Assembly (NCBI GenBank): GCA_012727715.1
Contig: JAAYGN010000027.1
Coordinates: 1 to 60,491, forward strand
Direction of reading: 5' to 3'
DNA: 60,491 nt
From: Desulfovibrionales bacterium
GTDB lineage: Bacteria; Desulfobacterota; Desulfovibrionia; Desulfovibrionales; Desulfomicrobiaceae
Program-made: the position numbers and the translations under genes
Shown: piece after piece, positions 44,501 to 53,715 of the stretch
Layout: each line of letters begins with the position of its first letter
Position numbering within the stretch: the stretch's first letter is position 1
The notes under the pieces: model-generated
Told to the model about the DNA's origin: nothing
The model's input: only the letters and a program-made list of their open reading frames with translations
Database searches by the model: none

Positions 44501-44821
44501 ATGTTTGGAATTGGATCAACGGAACTTATTGTTATTTTGATTGTGGCCCTGATCGTTATTGGACCAGCCAAGTTACCGGAGATGGCCAAATCTTTGGGCA
44601 AAGCTCTGGGTGAATTTCGTCGCGTGAGTACTGATGTTAAACGCACTATTGAGATGGAAGCAGAACAGGAAGAGCAACGCCAGAAAACTGAACAGGCTCA
44701 CAAAGAATTGTTTCCTGATGAGAAAAAAGAAAGTGCTTCAGAAAAAACAGTGGAAGCCAAAGCGGACACAAGTGAGGCACAGTCTGATCAGCCTGCCGAA
44801 CCTTCTTCCAAGGATGCTTAG
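44501..44821 (+). CDS. tatB: Twin-arginine translocase TatA/TatB-type subunit
   Basis: A 106-residue protein with one N-terminal helix (MFGIGSTELIVILIVALIVIG), a hinge GPAKLPE and an amphipathic helix MAKSLGKALGEFRRVSTDV, then a long Glu/Ser-rich tail. The Glu at position 8 and the tail favour TatB over TatA, though the family border is soft. It docks folded RR-signal proteins with TatC, encoded 2 bases downstream. AGGAG lies 8 bases before the ATG at 44501. Confidence 0.88.
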   Translation: MFGIGSTELIVILIVALIVIGPAKLPEMAKSLGKALGEFRRVSTDVKRTIEMEAEQEEQRQKTEQAHKELFPDEKKESASEKTVEAKADTSEAQSDQPAEPSSKDA

Positions 44822-44823
44822 GC

Positions 44824-46083
44824 ATGAGTGATCCTACCAAGGATACCCTTCACCAGCAGGGTGAAGCAGGGGATAATGCTCAGGCCGAGGTTGAGCAGAT
44901 AGAGCAAGAATCTACCCAGACCGCAGAAAAATCAGAGACCAGTTCTGAAAATCAAGAAGCTGGGGTTGAAGGCCTGGACTCCTCTTCTCCGGGTGTTGGA
45001 GATATCTCGCCTGCACCGGATGAAGAACTAGGTACCGCCCAAGAGCCGAGGGTCGCTCAAGATATGCATGTTGAAGATGAGCTTGGTGCTGATCAAGATT
45101 CAGATGCAGACAAGCATGTCGTAGATGAATCTGGTGTTGATGAACAAGAGACAGAGAAACGTTCCTCTGACATAGACCTTGTGGAAGAAAAGTCGGATGA
45201 GCCTACAGATACAAGTTCCAGTATTAAGGATGAGACAAAGGCAACTCAAGATGTAGAGGCTGACCTTGAAAAAAAGCCTGCTTCAGAGGCTGCTGCCACT
45301 GAAGCAGCTGCAGATGGCGTGGGTCATGAAATGACCTTTACCGCTCATCTCCAAGAGTTACGGACACGCTTGACTCGTTCTCTTGTAGGTATTTTTGTTG
45401 GTTTTTTGGCTTGTTATGGCTTCTCAGAGCATCTTTTTCGTAAATTGATGGAACCCCTCATCAGTTTACTTCAGCCCAAAGACGGTACCCTCATTTATAC
45501 AGGTCTGCCCGAGGCCTTTTTTACGCATTTAAAGGTTGCGGCAGTAGCAGGACTATTTCTAGCCAGCCCCTATGTTTTTTATCAGATCTGGATGTTCATT
45601 GCTCCTGGTCTGTACGAAAATGAACGGAAATGGATGATTCCTATTGCTTTGAGTTCAGCCATACTTTTTGTGACAGGCGCTCTTTTTGGCTATTATATTG
45701 TTTTTCCCTTTGGTTTTCAGTTTTTTCTGGGCTATGCCACAGACTTTGTTACTCCCATGCCTTCAGTTCGGGAATATTTTAGTTTTTCTATGACCATGCT
45801 CTTTGCCTTTGGACTTGTTTTTGAACTACCGCTTTTTATTTTCTTTTTGGCCAGACTGGGGATGGTAACCCATAAGTCCTTAAGAAAGTTTCAAAAATAT
45901 TCCATACTTGGCAGTTTTATTGTATCCGCCATTTTAACACCCCCGGATGTAGTCTCCCAAGTGTTTATGGCTTTACCCCTGTGTATTTTGTATGAAGTAG
46001 GCATTTGGATTGCCTATGTCTTTGGACGTAAACCCAAAGAAGAGGCGCAGAGTAAAGGGGATGAAGAAGGTGTTCAAGCTTGA
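44824..46083 (+). CDS. tatC: Sec-independent translocase TatC with long acidic N-terminal extension
   Basis: At 419 residues it is about 170 longer than typical TatC. Residues about 168-400 are a normal six-helix TatC: MTFTAHLQELRTRL, the second-helix region AFFTHLKVAAVAGLFLASPYVFYQIW, FIAPGLYENERK, and SAILTPPDVVSQVFMALPL. Residues 1-167 are low-complexity and very acidic (rich in Glu, Asp, Ser, Thr, Ala) without helices. The extension has no stop codons over 500 bases and resembles the tail of the preceding TatB. Translation from the internal ATG at 45331 would give a conventional TatC but lacks a good ribosome site. TatC recognises twin-arginine signals in the inner membrane. Confidence 0.92.
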   Translation: MSDPTKDTLHQQGEAGDNAQAEVEQIEQESTQTAEKSETSSENQEAGVEGLDSSSPGVGDISPAPDEELGTAQEPRVAQDMHVEDELGADQDSDADKHVVDESGVDEQETEKRSSDIDLVEEKSDEPTDTSSSIKDETKATQDVEADLEKKPASEAAATEAAADGVGHEMTFTAHLQELRTRLTRSLVGIFVGFLACYGFSEHLFRKLMEPLISLLQPKDGTLIYTGLPEAFFTHLKVAAVAGLFLASPYVFYQIWMFIAPGLYENERKWMIPIALSSAILFVTGALFGYYIVFPFGFQFFLGYATDFVTPMPSVREYFSFSMTMLFAFGLVFELPLFIFFLARLGMVTHKSLRKFQKYSILGSFIVSAILTPPDVVSQVFMALPLCILYEVGIWIAYVFGRKPKEEAQSKGDEEGVQA

Positions 46084-46133
46084 TAGCTATAAGGTAATCT
46101 TACTGTTACTTGAGGATGGTATGGAGATTAAGG

Positions 46134-46727
46134 ATGCATAGTCGTATTGGAGTGATGGAACGTGAAACTAAGGAAACCAAGATTTCGGTTCGTATTAATG
46201 TGGATGGTTCCGGCCAATGCGTAATCACCACGGGTTTTGGTTTTGCAGACCATATGCTTGAGCTTATGGCTCATTGGGCTGGTTTTGATCTTGAGGTGAC
46301 GTGCACAGGGGATATGCATATTGATGCGCACCATACTTTGGAAGATGTGGGCTTATGTCTGGGCGCAGCCTTGCATTCAGCCTTGGGAGATCGGCAGGGT
46401 ATAGCCAGAGTGGGCTGGGCCAAAGTGCCTATGGATGAAGCTTTAGTAGAGGTTTGTTTGGACTTGTCCGGCAGACCATATTTGGTTTATGAAGAAAAGA
46501 ACCTCTTGCCACCCACCATTGCTGGTCAGGAAAAGGACTTGTGGCGGGAATTTTTCAAGTCCCTGATTATTAAAGGGGGCATGAACTTGCATATATGCAT
46601 GCTTTATGGCCAAAATGGCCACCATTTACTTGAGTCCACATTCAAGGGGTTAGGGTTAGCCCTCAGGCAAGGAATTTGTGTGGAGCGACAGGGTATGCTG
46701 AGTACCAAAGGAGGATTGGACACGTGA
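46134..46727 (+). CDS. hisB: Imidazoleglycerol-phosphate dehydratase
   Basis: A 197-residue single-domain HisB of the histidine pathway. It has [50 protein letters not shown] and [19 protein letters not shown], whose His and Glu residues bind the two manganese ions. No phosphatase domain is fused. The ATG at 46134 gives the family N-terminus and has GGAG 7 bases upstream; earlier in-frame starts (46110, 46116) are less likely. Its stop overlaps the GTG of the lipoprotein gene. Confidence 0.94.
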   Translation: MHSRIGVMERETKETKISVRINVDGSGQCVITTGFGFADHMLELMAHWAGFDLEVTCTGDMHIDAHHTLEDVGLCLGAALHSALGDRQGIARVGWAKVPMDEALVEVCLDLSGRPYLVYEEKNLLPPTIAGQEKDLWREFFKSLIIKGGMNLHICMLYGQNGHHLLESTFKGLGLALRQGICVERQGMLSTKGGLDT

Positions 46728-47350
46728 TAAAATATTTATTGGGCCTCGTGCTTGTCGTGTGCACGGCCTGTGCTCCAGCCATGCGTGGTCCAGCTGTGCC
46801 ACCATCGGCAACGTTGGCCTTGGCGTCTTTTATTGTGCCTCAAAATAATTGGGAACTCATGGCTGGCGTGCTTCCTGAGTCAAGCCCAGTGGTAGATTCC
46901 GACTCCCTTGAAGCTCTAGATGAAGCCATGTTTAGCCTGCTGACAGCACGGGGGAAAAGCTCCCTCATGAGTGCGGGTACCGTGCGGCAATGTGCCGAGC
47001 TGGTCTTGGCCAGCAAGGAACGCAAACGTTTTGAGGCTGTTGAATACTGGAAGTTGGTCGGTCAATGCGTTGAAGCTGACTACTTATTGATACCTTTTAT
47101 TTTGCATTGGCAGGAACGTGACGGTGGCGAGTGGGGTGTAACTCGTCCGGCCAGTGTGGTTATGGATATGTTTTTAGTGGAAGTTGCCAGCGGGCAGGTA
47201 CAGCGTTTTCATTACGAAGAAGAGCAACAAGGATTGGGAGAAAATTTATTGCGGGGCAAGCGGTTTTTCAAGCGTAAAGGGCGTTGGGTAACTCCCTTTG
47301 AGCTGACCCAGGAGGCTATGGAAGACGGAGTGGGGGCACTGGGATTATGA
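46724..47350 (+). CDS. Putative lipoprotein between hisB and hisA, unknown function
   Basis: A 208-residue protein. I do not recognise a family. The first 16 residues form a short hydrophobic signal ending CTACAP, with Cys16 (or Cys13) as possible lipidation site, followed by a Pro-rich stretch. The rest is soluble and mixed in structure ([40 protein letters not shown]), which resembles proteins that compute an overall property of a complex rather than an enzyme; no catalytic motif is visible. The GTG at 46724 overlaps the hisB stop and the TGA overlaps the hisA start (ATGA), with GGAGG upstream. The tight coupling to histidine genes is conserved-looking but does not by itself imply a role in that pathway. 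Confidence 0.72.
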   Translation: MIKYLLGLVLVVCTACAPAMRGPAVPPSATLALASFIVPQNNWELMAGVLPESSPVVDSDSLEALDEAMFSLLTARGKSSLMSAGTVRQCAELVLASKERKRFEAVEYWKLVGQCVEADYLLIPFILHWQERDGGEWGVTRPASVVMDMFLVEVASGQVQRFHYEEEQQGLGENLLRGKRFFKRKGRWVTPFELTQEAMEDGVGALGL

Positions 47351-48078
47351 ATATTTTCCCAGCTGTAGATATCAAGGATGGGCAGTGCGTGCGTTTGCGC
47401 CAGGGAGTGGAGGATCAGGTTACAGTTTTTTCTCATGATCCTGTGGCCATGGCTCGCCAATGGCAGGATTTGGGAGCCAAATGGTTACACGTTATTGATC
47501 TGGACGGTGCCTTTAGTGGAGTGCCGCGCAACATGGAGTTGATTCGCAGCCTTTGCGATCAGGTTTCCATACCAGTTCAGCTTGGCGGTGGAATTCGCAG
47601 TGTTGAAGTGGCTGAAAAATATTTTCAAGCAGGGGTGACCAGACTGATCATTGGTACCGTGGCTTTGGAAGATCCTCATCTTTTTCAGGAGTTGTGCCAG
47701 ACTTTTCCCGGTCGCATTGGTGTTTCTTTGGATGCACGAGATGGGCAGCTCAAGACCAAGGGCTGGGTTGAGGATGCTGGCAAGACCGTGGCCGAGGTTG
47801 TGCCTGTGCTGGAATCGGCAGGAGCTGCATTTTTTATTTATACAGATATCAGCCGTGACGGTATGCAGTCTGGCGTGAATATTTCGGCATTGGAAGATTT
47901 GCTACACTTGACGGACAAACCTGTGCTCATTGCTGGTGGAATTTCTACCCTTGACCATATCCAGGCCGTGTATCCTCTTAAAAAAAAGGGTTTGTCCGGG
48001 ATTATCACTGGTAAAGCTATTTATGCCGGGAGCCTTGATTTGCAAGAAACCTTGGCCTGGCTGGCAGCTCAAGAGTAA
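47347..48078 (+). CDS. hisA: Phosphoribosylformimino-5-aminoimidazole carboxamide ribotide isomerase
   Basis: A 243-residue TIM-barrel isomerase. Catalytic Asp8 lies in [14 protein letters not shown] and the second Asp in [13 protein letters not shown]. Phosphate-binding parts are [24 protein letters not shown] and GIITGKAIY. It catalyses the Amadori step before HisF/HisH. Its start overlaps the upstream lipoprotein gene. A weak plus-strand gap of 30 bases leads to the peptidase gene. Confidence 0.95.
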   Translation: MNIFPAVDIKDGQCVRLRQGVEDQVTVFSHDPVAMARQWQDLGAKWLHVIDLDGAFSGVPRNMELIRSLCDQVSIPVQLGGGIRSVEVAEKYFQAGVTRLIIGTVALEDPHLFQELCQTFPGRIGVSLDARDGQLKTKGWVEDAGKTVAEVVPVLESAGAAFFIYTDISRDGMQSGVNISALEDLLHLTDKPVLIAGGISTLDHIQAVYPLKKKGLSGIITGKAIYAGSLDLQETLAWLAAQE

Positions 48079-48108
48079 AATTTTATTTTTCTCCTCAACA
48101 TTCTGATT

Positions 48109-49218
48109 ATGGTTAATATCCACAGACTGACAGAGTGCTTTTTCGATTTGGTACGCATCACCAGCCCTTCTTTGGGGGAAAAGGATGTGGCCCAGTATCT
48201 GTGTGCATTTTTGGCTCCGCGGGGCTATGATTTGCATGTGGATAATGCCGGTGACTTTTGTGGAGGGAATACTGGTAATGTCATTGTTCGGGTGCCAGCG
48301 ACAGGTCCTGGTGCGCCGTTGGCCTTTTCAGCACATATGGATTGTGTGCCACCATGTACAGATGTGCAACCGGTCACAAGAGATGGGCGTATCTACAGTG
48401 CTGGGAACACCGTTTTAGGTGGTGATGACAAGGCCGGTATTGCAGCTATTGTAGAAGCCCTGTTTCATTTAGAAGAAGAGAATTTGCCCCACCCGGAACT
48501 GTATTTGCTTTTCACCATTTGTGAGGAAGCCGGGATGTTTGGGGCCAAGTATTTGGATTATAGCCGAGTGGCAGCCGAGCAAGTTGTGGTTTTGGATGCG
48601 TGCGGGAATCCGGGCACGATTATTGTTCATGCTCCGGCCAAGACTGATCTGACCATCACTTTTACAGGGCATGCCGCTCATGCTGGTATTGAGCCGGAAC
48701 TGGGCATCAATGCTATTCAGATAGCAGCTGATGCCATTAGCCGCATGCAACTGGGACAAATAGATGCAAGTACTGTGGCCAACATTGGTTTTTTTCAAGG
48801 TGGCGGGCCTATTAATATTGTCCCTGATCTGGTGATAGTTAGGGGTGAAGTACGCTCGCAGTCCCAGGAACGTCTTGATCAACATTTGCAGCACTTGCGC
48901 CAATGCTGCACTCAAGCCGTGGCTATCCATGGTGGAGGTTTTGATTTTCAAAGTGAGCTCTCCTATCCGGCTTTAGATATTTCTGCTGATAGTCCCTTGG
49001 TTCAGCGAGCACTTGGAGCCTGTCATGTTTTGAATTTGCCTGCCAGCCTGGAGAGCACAGGGGGTGGCAGTGATGCCAATATTTTTTCAGCCCGAGGTTG
49101 GTCATGTATTAATTTGGGTATTGGCATGTCTAAGGTGCACACCACAGATGAGTATATATCCTTGGATAGCTTGGAAAAGATAACCCGTTTAGTTGCACAG
49201 ATAATGCTTAGCCAATAA
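48109..49218 (+). CDS. M20-family metallopeptidase, PepT-like
   Basis: A 369-residue dinuclear zinc peptidase of the M20/tripeptidase type. Metal ligands are visible: His76 and catalytic Asp78 in FSAHMDCV, bridging Asp in GGDDKAG (106-107), catalytic and ligand Glu139-Glu140 in CEEAGMFGA, Asp163 in LDACG and a final His in KVHTTDEY. A dimerisation domain runs from about 178 to 285 (FTGHAAHAGIEPELGINAI). It should cleave short peptides in the cytoplasm; which ones is not clear. It begins 30 bases after hisA. Confidence 0.88.
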   Translation: MVNIHRLTECFFDLVRITSPSLGEKDVAQYLCAFLAPRGYDLHVDNAGDFCGGNTGNVIVRVPATGPGAPLAFSAHMDCVPPCTDVQPVTRDGRIYSAGNTVLGGDDKAGIAAIVEALFHLEEENLPHPELYLLFTICEEAGMFGAKYLDYSRVAAEQVVVLDACGNPGTIIVHAPAKTDLTITFTGHAAHAGIEPELGINAIQIAADAISRMQLGQIDASTVANIGFFQGGGPINIVPDLVIVRGEVRSQSQERLDQHLQHLRQCCTQAVAIHGGGFDFQSELSYPALDISADSPLVQRALGACHVLNLPASLESTGGGSDANIFSARGWSCINLGIGMSKVHTTDEYISLDSLEKITRLVAQIMLSQ

Positions 49219-49305
49219 TATCTTCCAGACCTGACAGATCATAACTCAGTCACTTTTTTGAATTCTCCTTCCTTTCTTCTTTGCCTTTGGTTCAACCTTT
49301 GCTAA

Positions 49306-51954
49306 ATGTACGGCATGTCTAGTCATAAGCCAGTTCCTCGGAGTCGTGTTTGGGCCAGCTGTATTGGCCGTGGCATTACCCTTGTTTTGGCCATGTCCGT
49401 TATACTTTTTTGGGCCTTATATTTGGCTCTTCCGTGGCTGGGCACTAGATATGCGTTACCTCTTTTGGCAGAGATTCTTGATACCCCCCATGTTGAGGCT
49501 AAAATTGAGCGAGCGGGCTTAAGCGGTGTGGATATTCATTCCATCAGTCTTGGCCCTGAAGCGGGCATGACCATTCGAAGGCTCCATGTACATTGGAATT
49601 TTTTTGATCTGGTGCAAGGTCGCATTGAGAGGATTGAGCTTGTGGACGCCCAGGTGCATCTTGTAGAAAATAATGAACAGTGGTCCATTGCTGGTCTTCC
49701 AAAGTTATTGGCCCTTAATAATGATGACGAACAGAAAGGGGAATTAGGTTTTTTCCCGATTATTAATGAATTTTTTGTGGATGGCCGAATTTTTCTTGAT
49801 GGTTCGCAACTACATATCTCCTTGCCCATATCCATGGCTGGTAGATTGGATGGTTCCGGACAACTGACAACCCAGATACATACTGCACTGGCCGGACAAG
49901 CCCTGGATTTACGTATTGATGCTCATCTCAAGACTGGGGACGTGACCCTGGCCTGTTTTGTACCTTCGGCTTCCCTGGCCTCGCTGGCTTCCTTGCTTCC
50001 AGGCTTTTCTCTTCCTTTAGGTGGGCAGGTTGGTCTGGGCATTCATGTCGCTGGAGGACATAATGCACCTTTAATTGTGGGTGCGAACATGACTTTAGAT
50101 CGTGGTTATACGCTACTGGGGAGCAATTATCTGGCCCAGGAAGGACAATTTTCAGCCCAGGCCCATTGGGATGGATCAGCCTTGGCTCTAGGCCTTGCTC
50201 CTTTGGAGCTGATATCCCCCATTGCTCTTGTTGTGAGCGTTGAAGATCTTCATTTTGATTTTTCAAGACAAAAATTTTCCTGCCAATGGCGGGTAGCTTT
50301 CGGCAAGATACCGAGCCTCAATACAGCTCCCGAGCTTTTTGGTTCCTTGGAGGCTGGGCAAGATAGCCAGGGCATTACTCTACAAATTCAAGGGCAAGTC
50401 CTGGCCATGGCCGGAACAATAGACGACCAAGTCGCCTTTAATCTGGAATCAAGTGTGTTTACATTGGCAGCCCTGATCAGTCCTACGGGTACAAGATTGG
50501 ATGGTGATGTTACTTTGGGAGAAGTACAATTATCCCAGGATACTTTGAGTGCAACCCTCAATGGTGTGAACATCCTGGGCAATGCTACTTTGGGTACTAA
50601 CCCTCAAGGGTCTTTCCGTATGCAAGGGGGCAAGGTTGTTTTCAAACAACCAGGACTCAATGTGTCTAGTACAAGTCTTGAAGTTCAGGCACAGTTTACA
50701 ACCAGCCCAGAGTTTCAGGTCCAGGGGACGCTTAAGGCCGGAGTTGTTGGGCAAAGTGGGGATGCTCGGGTCACCTCAACCTTGAATGTTCCTATGTCCT
50801 GGCCCCAAGTGGCATTAGAGCCAGGTTTTGTTCAGGCCAAGTTGGCCTGGAATAAGATAGACCTGGCACAAATTTCCTCACGCATTGTGCAGGATGATCA
50901 CGGTATTGCACTGAATGGACAATTAGATCTGACTCTCTTGGCTGCAAAGATTGGTCTAAAAGGTCATCTTGCACCTTTTGATCTTGCCCAGTCCTGGGTG
51001 GAGATCAAAGGTAAGCAACACATAACTTTACCAGCTAAAATATCCCAGTTCGTGCCACAGCTTTCTTCCTGGACAGGGGAAACAAACCTTGATTTAGAAG
51101 CCAAACTGACTTTGCCTCAAGGTGTGCCTCGTTGCCCATTGTCTTTGCATATAAAGGATCTCAGGTTAAACCATGAGCAAAGTAAAATCAGTCTGGCTGG
51201 GGCAAGGGTGAGCTTGTCTTTTATGGATGTATTGTCCTTGAGATCTGATCCTGATCAGCGGGCCAGCTTTGATACTTTGCAAACAGGATCTATTGTTTTG
51301 GAGCAGGGAGATATTCATTTTCAATTGGAAGCTTTGCACAGTATTTTGGTGGAAACTTGTACAGCTATCTGGGCTGGGGGCAAAGTCGGTACGCAGGCCT
51401 TTCGTATTAATCCCGGTGTTGAGGAATATCTTGTTGATTTATATTGCGACCGGGTTGATTTAGCACAGGCTTTAGGCCAATTTGGTATGTCCCAGACGAA
51501 AGGAGGAGGCTCGGTCAATGGCCGTATTCCTGTGCACTATACCCATGGATCTTTGTCCTTTGACAATGGCTTTTTATATTCAACTCCAGGAGAAAATGGA
51601 GTACTGCGTATTGAGGGAACGCATATCCTCACCGCAGGAGTTCCACCTGATTCTCCCCAGTACGGACAACTGGATTTGGCAGCCGAAGCTCTCAAGGATT
51701 TTGCCTATGAATGGGCCAAAATTCGGATGAACACTGTGGACCAAGAACTGGTGGTTTCTTTGGAACTTGATGGCAAACCTGCTCATCCACTGCCCTTTTC
51801 TTTTGATCGTGAACTAGGGGGATTTGCCAGAGTTTCTGCTGAATCGCCTGGTTCTGTTTTCCAAGGTATCAGATTAGATGTCAATTTTAAGCTTCCTCTG
51901 GATCAACTTTTGCAGTACAAACAGTTACTTGAATTGATGAACAAGGGAGGCTGA
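49306..51954 (+). CDS. YdbH-like AsmA-family intermembrane lipid-transport protein
   Basis: An 882-residue envelope protein with one N-terminal helix (about 24-46) and a very long beta-rich periplasmic part without catalytic motifs. Sequence character and, above all, the next two genes (YnbE-like lipoprotein and YdbL-like protein) identify it as a YdbH-type AsmA-clan protein. In E. coli YdbH forms a hydrophobic groove that moves phospholipid between membranes, with overlapping function to TamB and YhdP. The C-terminus (LPLDQLLQYKQLLELMNKGG) matches the region that contacts YnbE. ATG codons at 49306 and 49315 are both possible; neither has a clear ribosome site. Confidence 0.82.
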   Translation: MYGMSSHKPVPRSRVWASCIGRGITLVLAMSVILFWALYLALPWLGTRYALPLLAEILDTPHVEAKIERAGLSGVDIHSISLGPEAGMTIRRLHVHWNFFDLVQGRIERIELVDAQVHLVENNEQWSIAGLPKLLALNNDDEQKGELGFFPIINEFFVDGRIFLDGSQLHISLPISMAGRLDGSGQLTTQIHTALAGQALDLRIDAHLKTGDVTLACFVPSASLASLASLLPGFSLPLGGQVGLGIHVAGGHNAPLIVGANMTLDRGYTLLGSNYLAQEGQFSAQAHWDGSALALGLAPLELISPIALVVSVEDLHFDFSRQKFSCQWRVAFGKIPSLNTAPELFGSLEAGQDSQGITLQIQGQVLAMAGTIDDQVAFNLESSVFTLAALISPTGTRLDGDVTLGEVQLSQDTLSATLNGVNILGNATLGTNPQGSFRMQGGKVVFKQPGLNVSSTSLEVQAQFTTSPEFQVQGTLKAGVVGQSGDARVTSTLNVPMSWPQVALEPGFVQAKLAWNKIDLAQISSRIVQDDHGIALNGQLDLTLLAAKIGLKGHLAPFDLAQSWVEIKGKQHITLPAKISQFVPQLSSWTGETNLDLEAKLTLPQGVPRCPLSLHIKDLRLNHEQSKISLAGARVSLSFMDVLSLRSDPDQRASFDTLQTGSIVLEQGDIHFQLEALHSILVETCTAIWAGGKVGTQAFRINPGVEEYLVDLYCDRVDLAQALGQFGMSQTKGGGSVNGRIPVHYTHGSLSFDNGFLYSTPGENGVLRIEGTHILTAGVPPDSPQYGQLDLAAEALKDFAYEWAKIRMNTVDQELVVSLELDGKPAHPLPFSFDRELGGFARVSAESPGSVFQGIRLDVNFKLPLDQLLQYKQLLELMNKGG

Positions 51955-51955
51955 T

Positions 51956-52150
51956 GTGCGAAATTCCTTTTTGATCATGGCTGTGCTCGTATTTGGACTG
52001 ACTGCTTGCCGCACCCATCATGAAGTGCAAATGGCGCCTGTAGAAGTCAAGCCCATTCATATCACCATTGATGTCAATGTTCGTGTTCAAAAAGATTTGG
52101 ACGATTTCTTTGGCGATATTGATAATGCTCAGCAAAAAATAAATAATTAG
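51956..52150 (+). CDS. ynbE: YnbE-like outer-membrane lipoprotein
   Basis: A 64-residue lipoprotein. The lipobox is GLTAC (Cys18), followed by a short region PIHITIDVNVRVQKDLDDFF, the same kind of beta strand that in E. coli YnbE continues the YdbH sheet at the outer membrane. The GTG at 51956 follows GGGAGG by 6 bases, two bases after the ydbH stop. It is short but well placed. Confidence 0.82.
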   Translation: MRNSFLIMAVLVFGLTACRTHHEVQMAPVEVKPIHITIDVNVRVQKDLDDFFGDIDNAQQKINN

Positions 52151-52158
52151 GAGGAAAT

Positions 52159-52530
52159 ATGCCCTTAGCAAAAATGCGATTTATTTTATTTTTGCTCTTG
52201 GCGGGCATGTTTGTGTCCGCCCACAGTGTTTGGTCTGATTCTATCAAGGAACGTATGCTGGCACGTTTGCCAGTAATTAAAGAGTTGAAAGCTCAGGGTT
52301 TGGTTGGGGAAAATAACAAGGGTTTTCTGGAGTATCGTACTGGAAAAAAAACCAAGGCTGATGTGATTCAGGCTGAAAACCAGGATCGGAGCGAAGTCTA
52401 CAAGGCCATTGCCACTCGTCAGAACACCTCGGCAGACTTTGTGGGCCAAACCCGAGCAGCGCAAATTGCGAGTAATGAACCGCCTGGAGTCTGGATACAA
52501 TCTGGTGACGGAACCTGGACAAAAAAATAG
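52159..52530 (+). CDS. ydbL: YdbL-like periplasmic protein (DUF1318)
   Basis: A 123-residue exported protein with a signal peptide (LFLLLAGMFVSAHSVWS). The mature part has IKERMLARLPVIKELKAQG, GENNKGFLEYR and a C-terminal PPGVWIQSGDGTWTKK, typical of DUF1318/YdbL. In E. coli YdbL modulates the YdbH-YnbE bridge. GGAGG lies just before the ATG. The three genes ydbH-ynbE-ydbL have gaps of 1 and 8 bases. Confidence 0.85.
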   Translation: MPLAKMRFILFLLLAGMFVSAHSVWSDSIKERMLARLPVIKELKAQGLVGENNKGFLEYRTGKKTKADVIQAENQDRSEVYKAIATRQNTSADFVGQTRAAQIASNEPPGVWIQSGDGTWTKK

Positions 52531-52560
52531 ATATTTAACTTTTGTTACGAGGAGTGCAGT

Positions 52561-52731
52561 GTGAAAGAAAAGGTATATGAGGCCTTTGTTAAGGCTGAAA
52601 CTCCCAAACGACCTGGAGATATTGCCAAGGAGTTGGGTATTGAATCTAAAGAAGTTTCTAAATATATTGCAGAACTGAGAAAGGAAGGACGTCTGATATC
52701 ACCTAAAAGGTGTTTTTACGCTCCAGCGTAA
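52561..52731 (+). CDS. Small winged-helix DNA-binding protein (56 aa)
   Basis: A 56-residue protein made almost wholly of one winged helix-turn-helix: VYEAFVKAETPKRPGDIAKE, then GIESKEVSKYIAELRKEGRL as the recognition helix, and a short wing ISPKRCFYAPA. The GTG at 52561 has GAGGAG at a good distance. It is the last gene before a strong terminator and follows ydbL by 30 bases. Such mini-regulators occur in sulfate reducers; the target is unknown. Confidence 0.78.
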   Translation: MKEKVYEAFVKAETPKRPGDIAKELGIESKEVSKYIAELRKEGRLISPKRCFYAPA

Positions 52732-52754
52732 GTCAGTTTTTATTTTTTGTACAC

Positions 52755-52782
52755 AAACCCTGCCCAGGCAGGGTTTTCTTTT
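52755..52782 (+). terminator. Intrinsic terminator after the winged-helix gene
   Basis: AAACCCTGC / GCAGGGTTT (9 bp) around a CCAG loop, followed by TCTTTT. The EamA gene starts at 52799, only 17 bases after the T tract. Confidence 0.82.
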
Positions 52783-52798
52783 GGATAAGGACAAATTT

Positions 52799-53674
52799 AT
52801 GTGTTCTCGGGCCAGTCGTGCCAATATATTTTTGTTTTTTGCAGCCCTTATTTGGGGGGCTGCTTTTGTGGCCCAACGTATGGGCATGGAGCATATGGGG
52901 CCTTTGACCTTTAATGCCGTGCGCTTTGCTTTAGGTGCCATGGCCTTACTGCCGCTCATTCAATATTTGTCGTCACGGAACCCCGCATCCACCATGCCAG
53001 GAGTACGGCTTGTGCGGGGAGGACTGGGTATCGGGGTAGTATTGTTTCTTGGTGCTTGGCTGCAACAATTTGGGCTATGCTATACCACGGCAGGTAAAGC
53101 AGGATTCATCACCGGGTTGTATGTGGTTTTTGTGCCGCTTATGGGGATTTTTCTGGGCCATCGTTATGGAGTAGGCACCTGGGCCGGAGCTATTTTAGCT
53201 GTGTCTGGCATGTATCTCCTTTCTGTAACAGAATCCTTGACCATGAGTCGTGGTGATACCTTGGTTTTGCTTTCGGCCTTTTTTTGGGCTGGGCATGTGG
53301 TTCTTATAGGCCAATTTACTCAAGGAATAGCAGCAGCGGATGCGGTTAAATTGTCAGCCATACAATTTGTGGCCTGTAGTGTACTCAGCTTTATGGGTGC
53401 TCTGTTTTTTGAAGAGATTTCCCTGACCGGCATCAGGGCAGGACTTGTGCCTTTGCTGTACGGTGGGCTCATGAGTGTGGGTATGGGGTACACTTTTCAA
53501 GTTCTGGCTCAACGTGATGCTCGACCTGCGCCAGCAGCTATTATCTTGAGCTTGGAGGCTGTTTTTGCAGTTATGGCTGGCTGGTTTATGCTGGGAGAAG
53601 TACTCACAGCAAGGGCCATGCTTGGGTGCACGTTGATGCTTAGCGGAATGATTTGGTCCCAGGTCAAACCATAA
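52799..53674 (+). CDS. EamA-family (DMT superfamily) transporter
   Basis: A 291-residue protein with ten predicted helices in two five-helix halves. The first half begins FLFFAALIWGAAFVAQRMGM; the second repeats the pattern (LLSAFFWAGHVVLIGQFT, and the EamA closing SLEAVFAVMAGWFMLGEVL). These carriers export small metabolites such as amino acids; substrate unknown. I use the ATG at 52799 with AAGGA upstream; the frame start at 52781 (TTG) lies in the terminator's T tract. Confidence 0.87.
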   Translation: MCSRASRANIFLFFAALIWGAAFVAQRMGMEHMGPLTFNAVRFALGAMALLPLIQYLSSRNPASTMPGVRLVRGGLGIGVVLFLGAWLQQFGLCYTTAGKAGFITGLYVVFVPLMGIFLGHRYGVGTWAGAILAVSGMYLLSVTESLTMSRGDTLVLLSAFFWAGHVVLIGQFTQGIAAADAVKLSAIQFVACSVLSFMGALFFEEISLTGIRAGLVPLLYGGLMSVGMGYTFQVLAQRDARPAPAAIILSLEAVFAVMAGWFMLGEVLTARAMLGCTLMLSGMIWSQVKP

Positions 53675-53715
53675 GCAGGATTTGATTTTGGGGTTTTGTG
53701 AGCAGACCTGAATCG

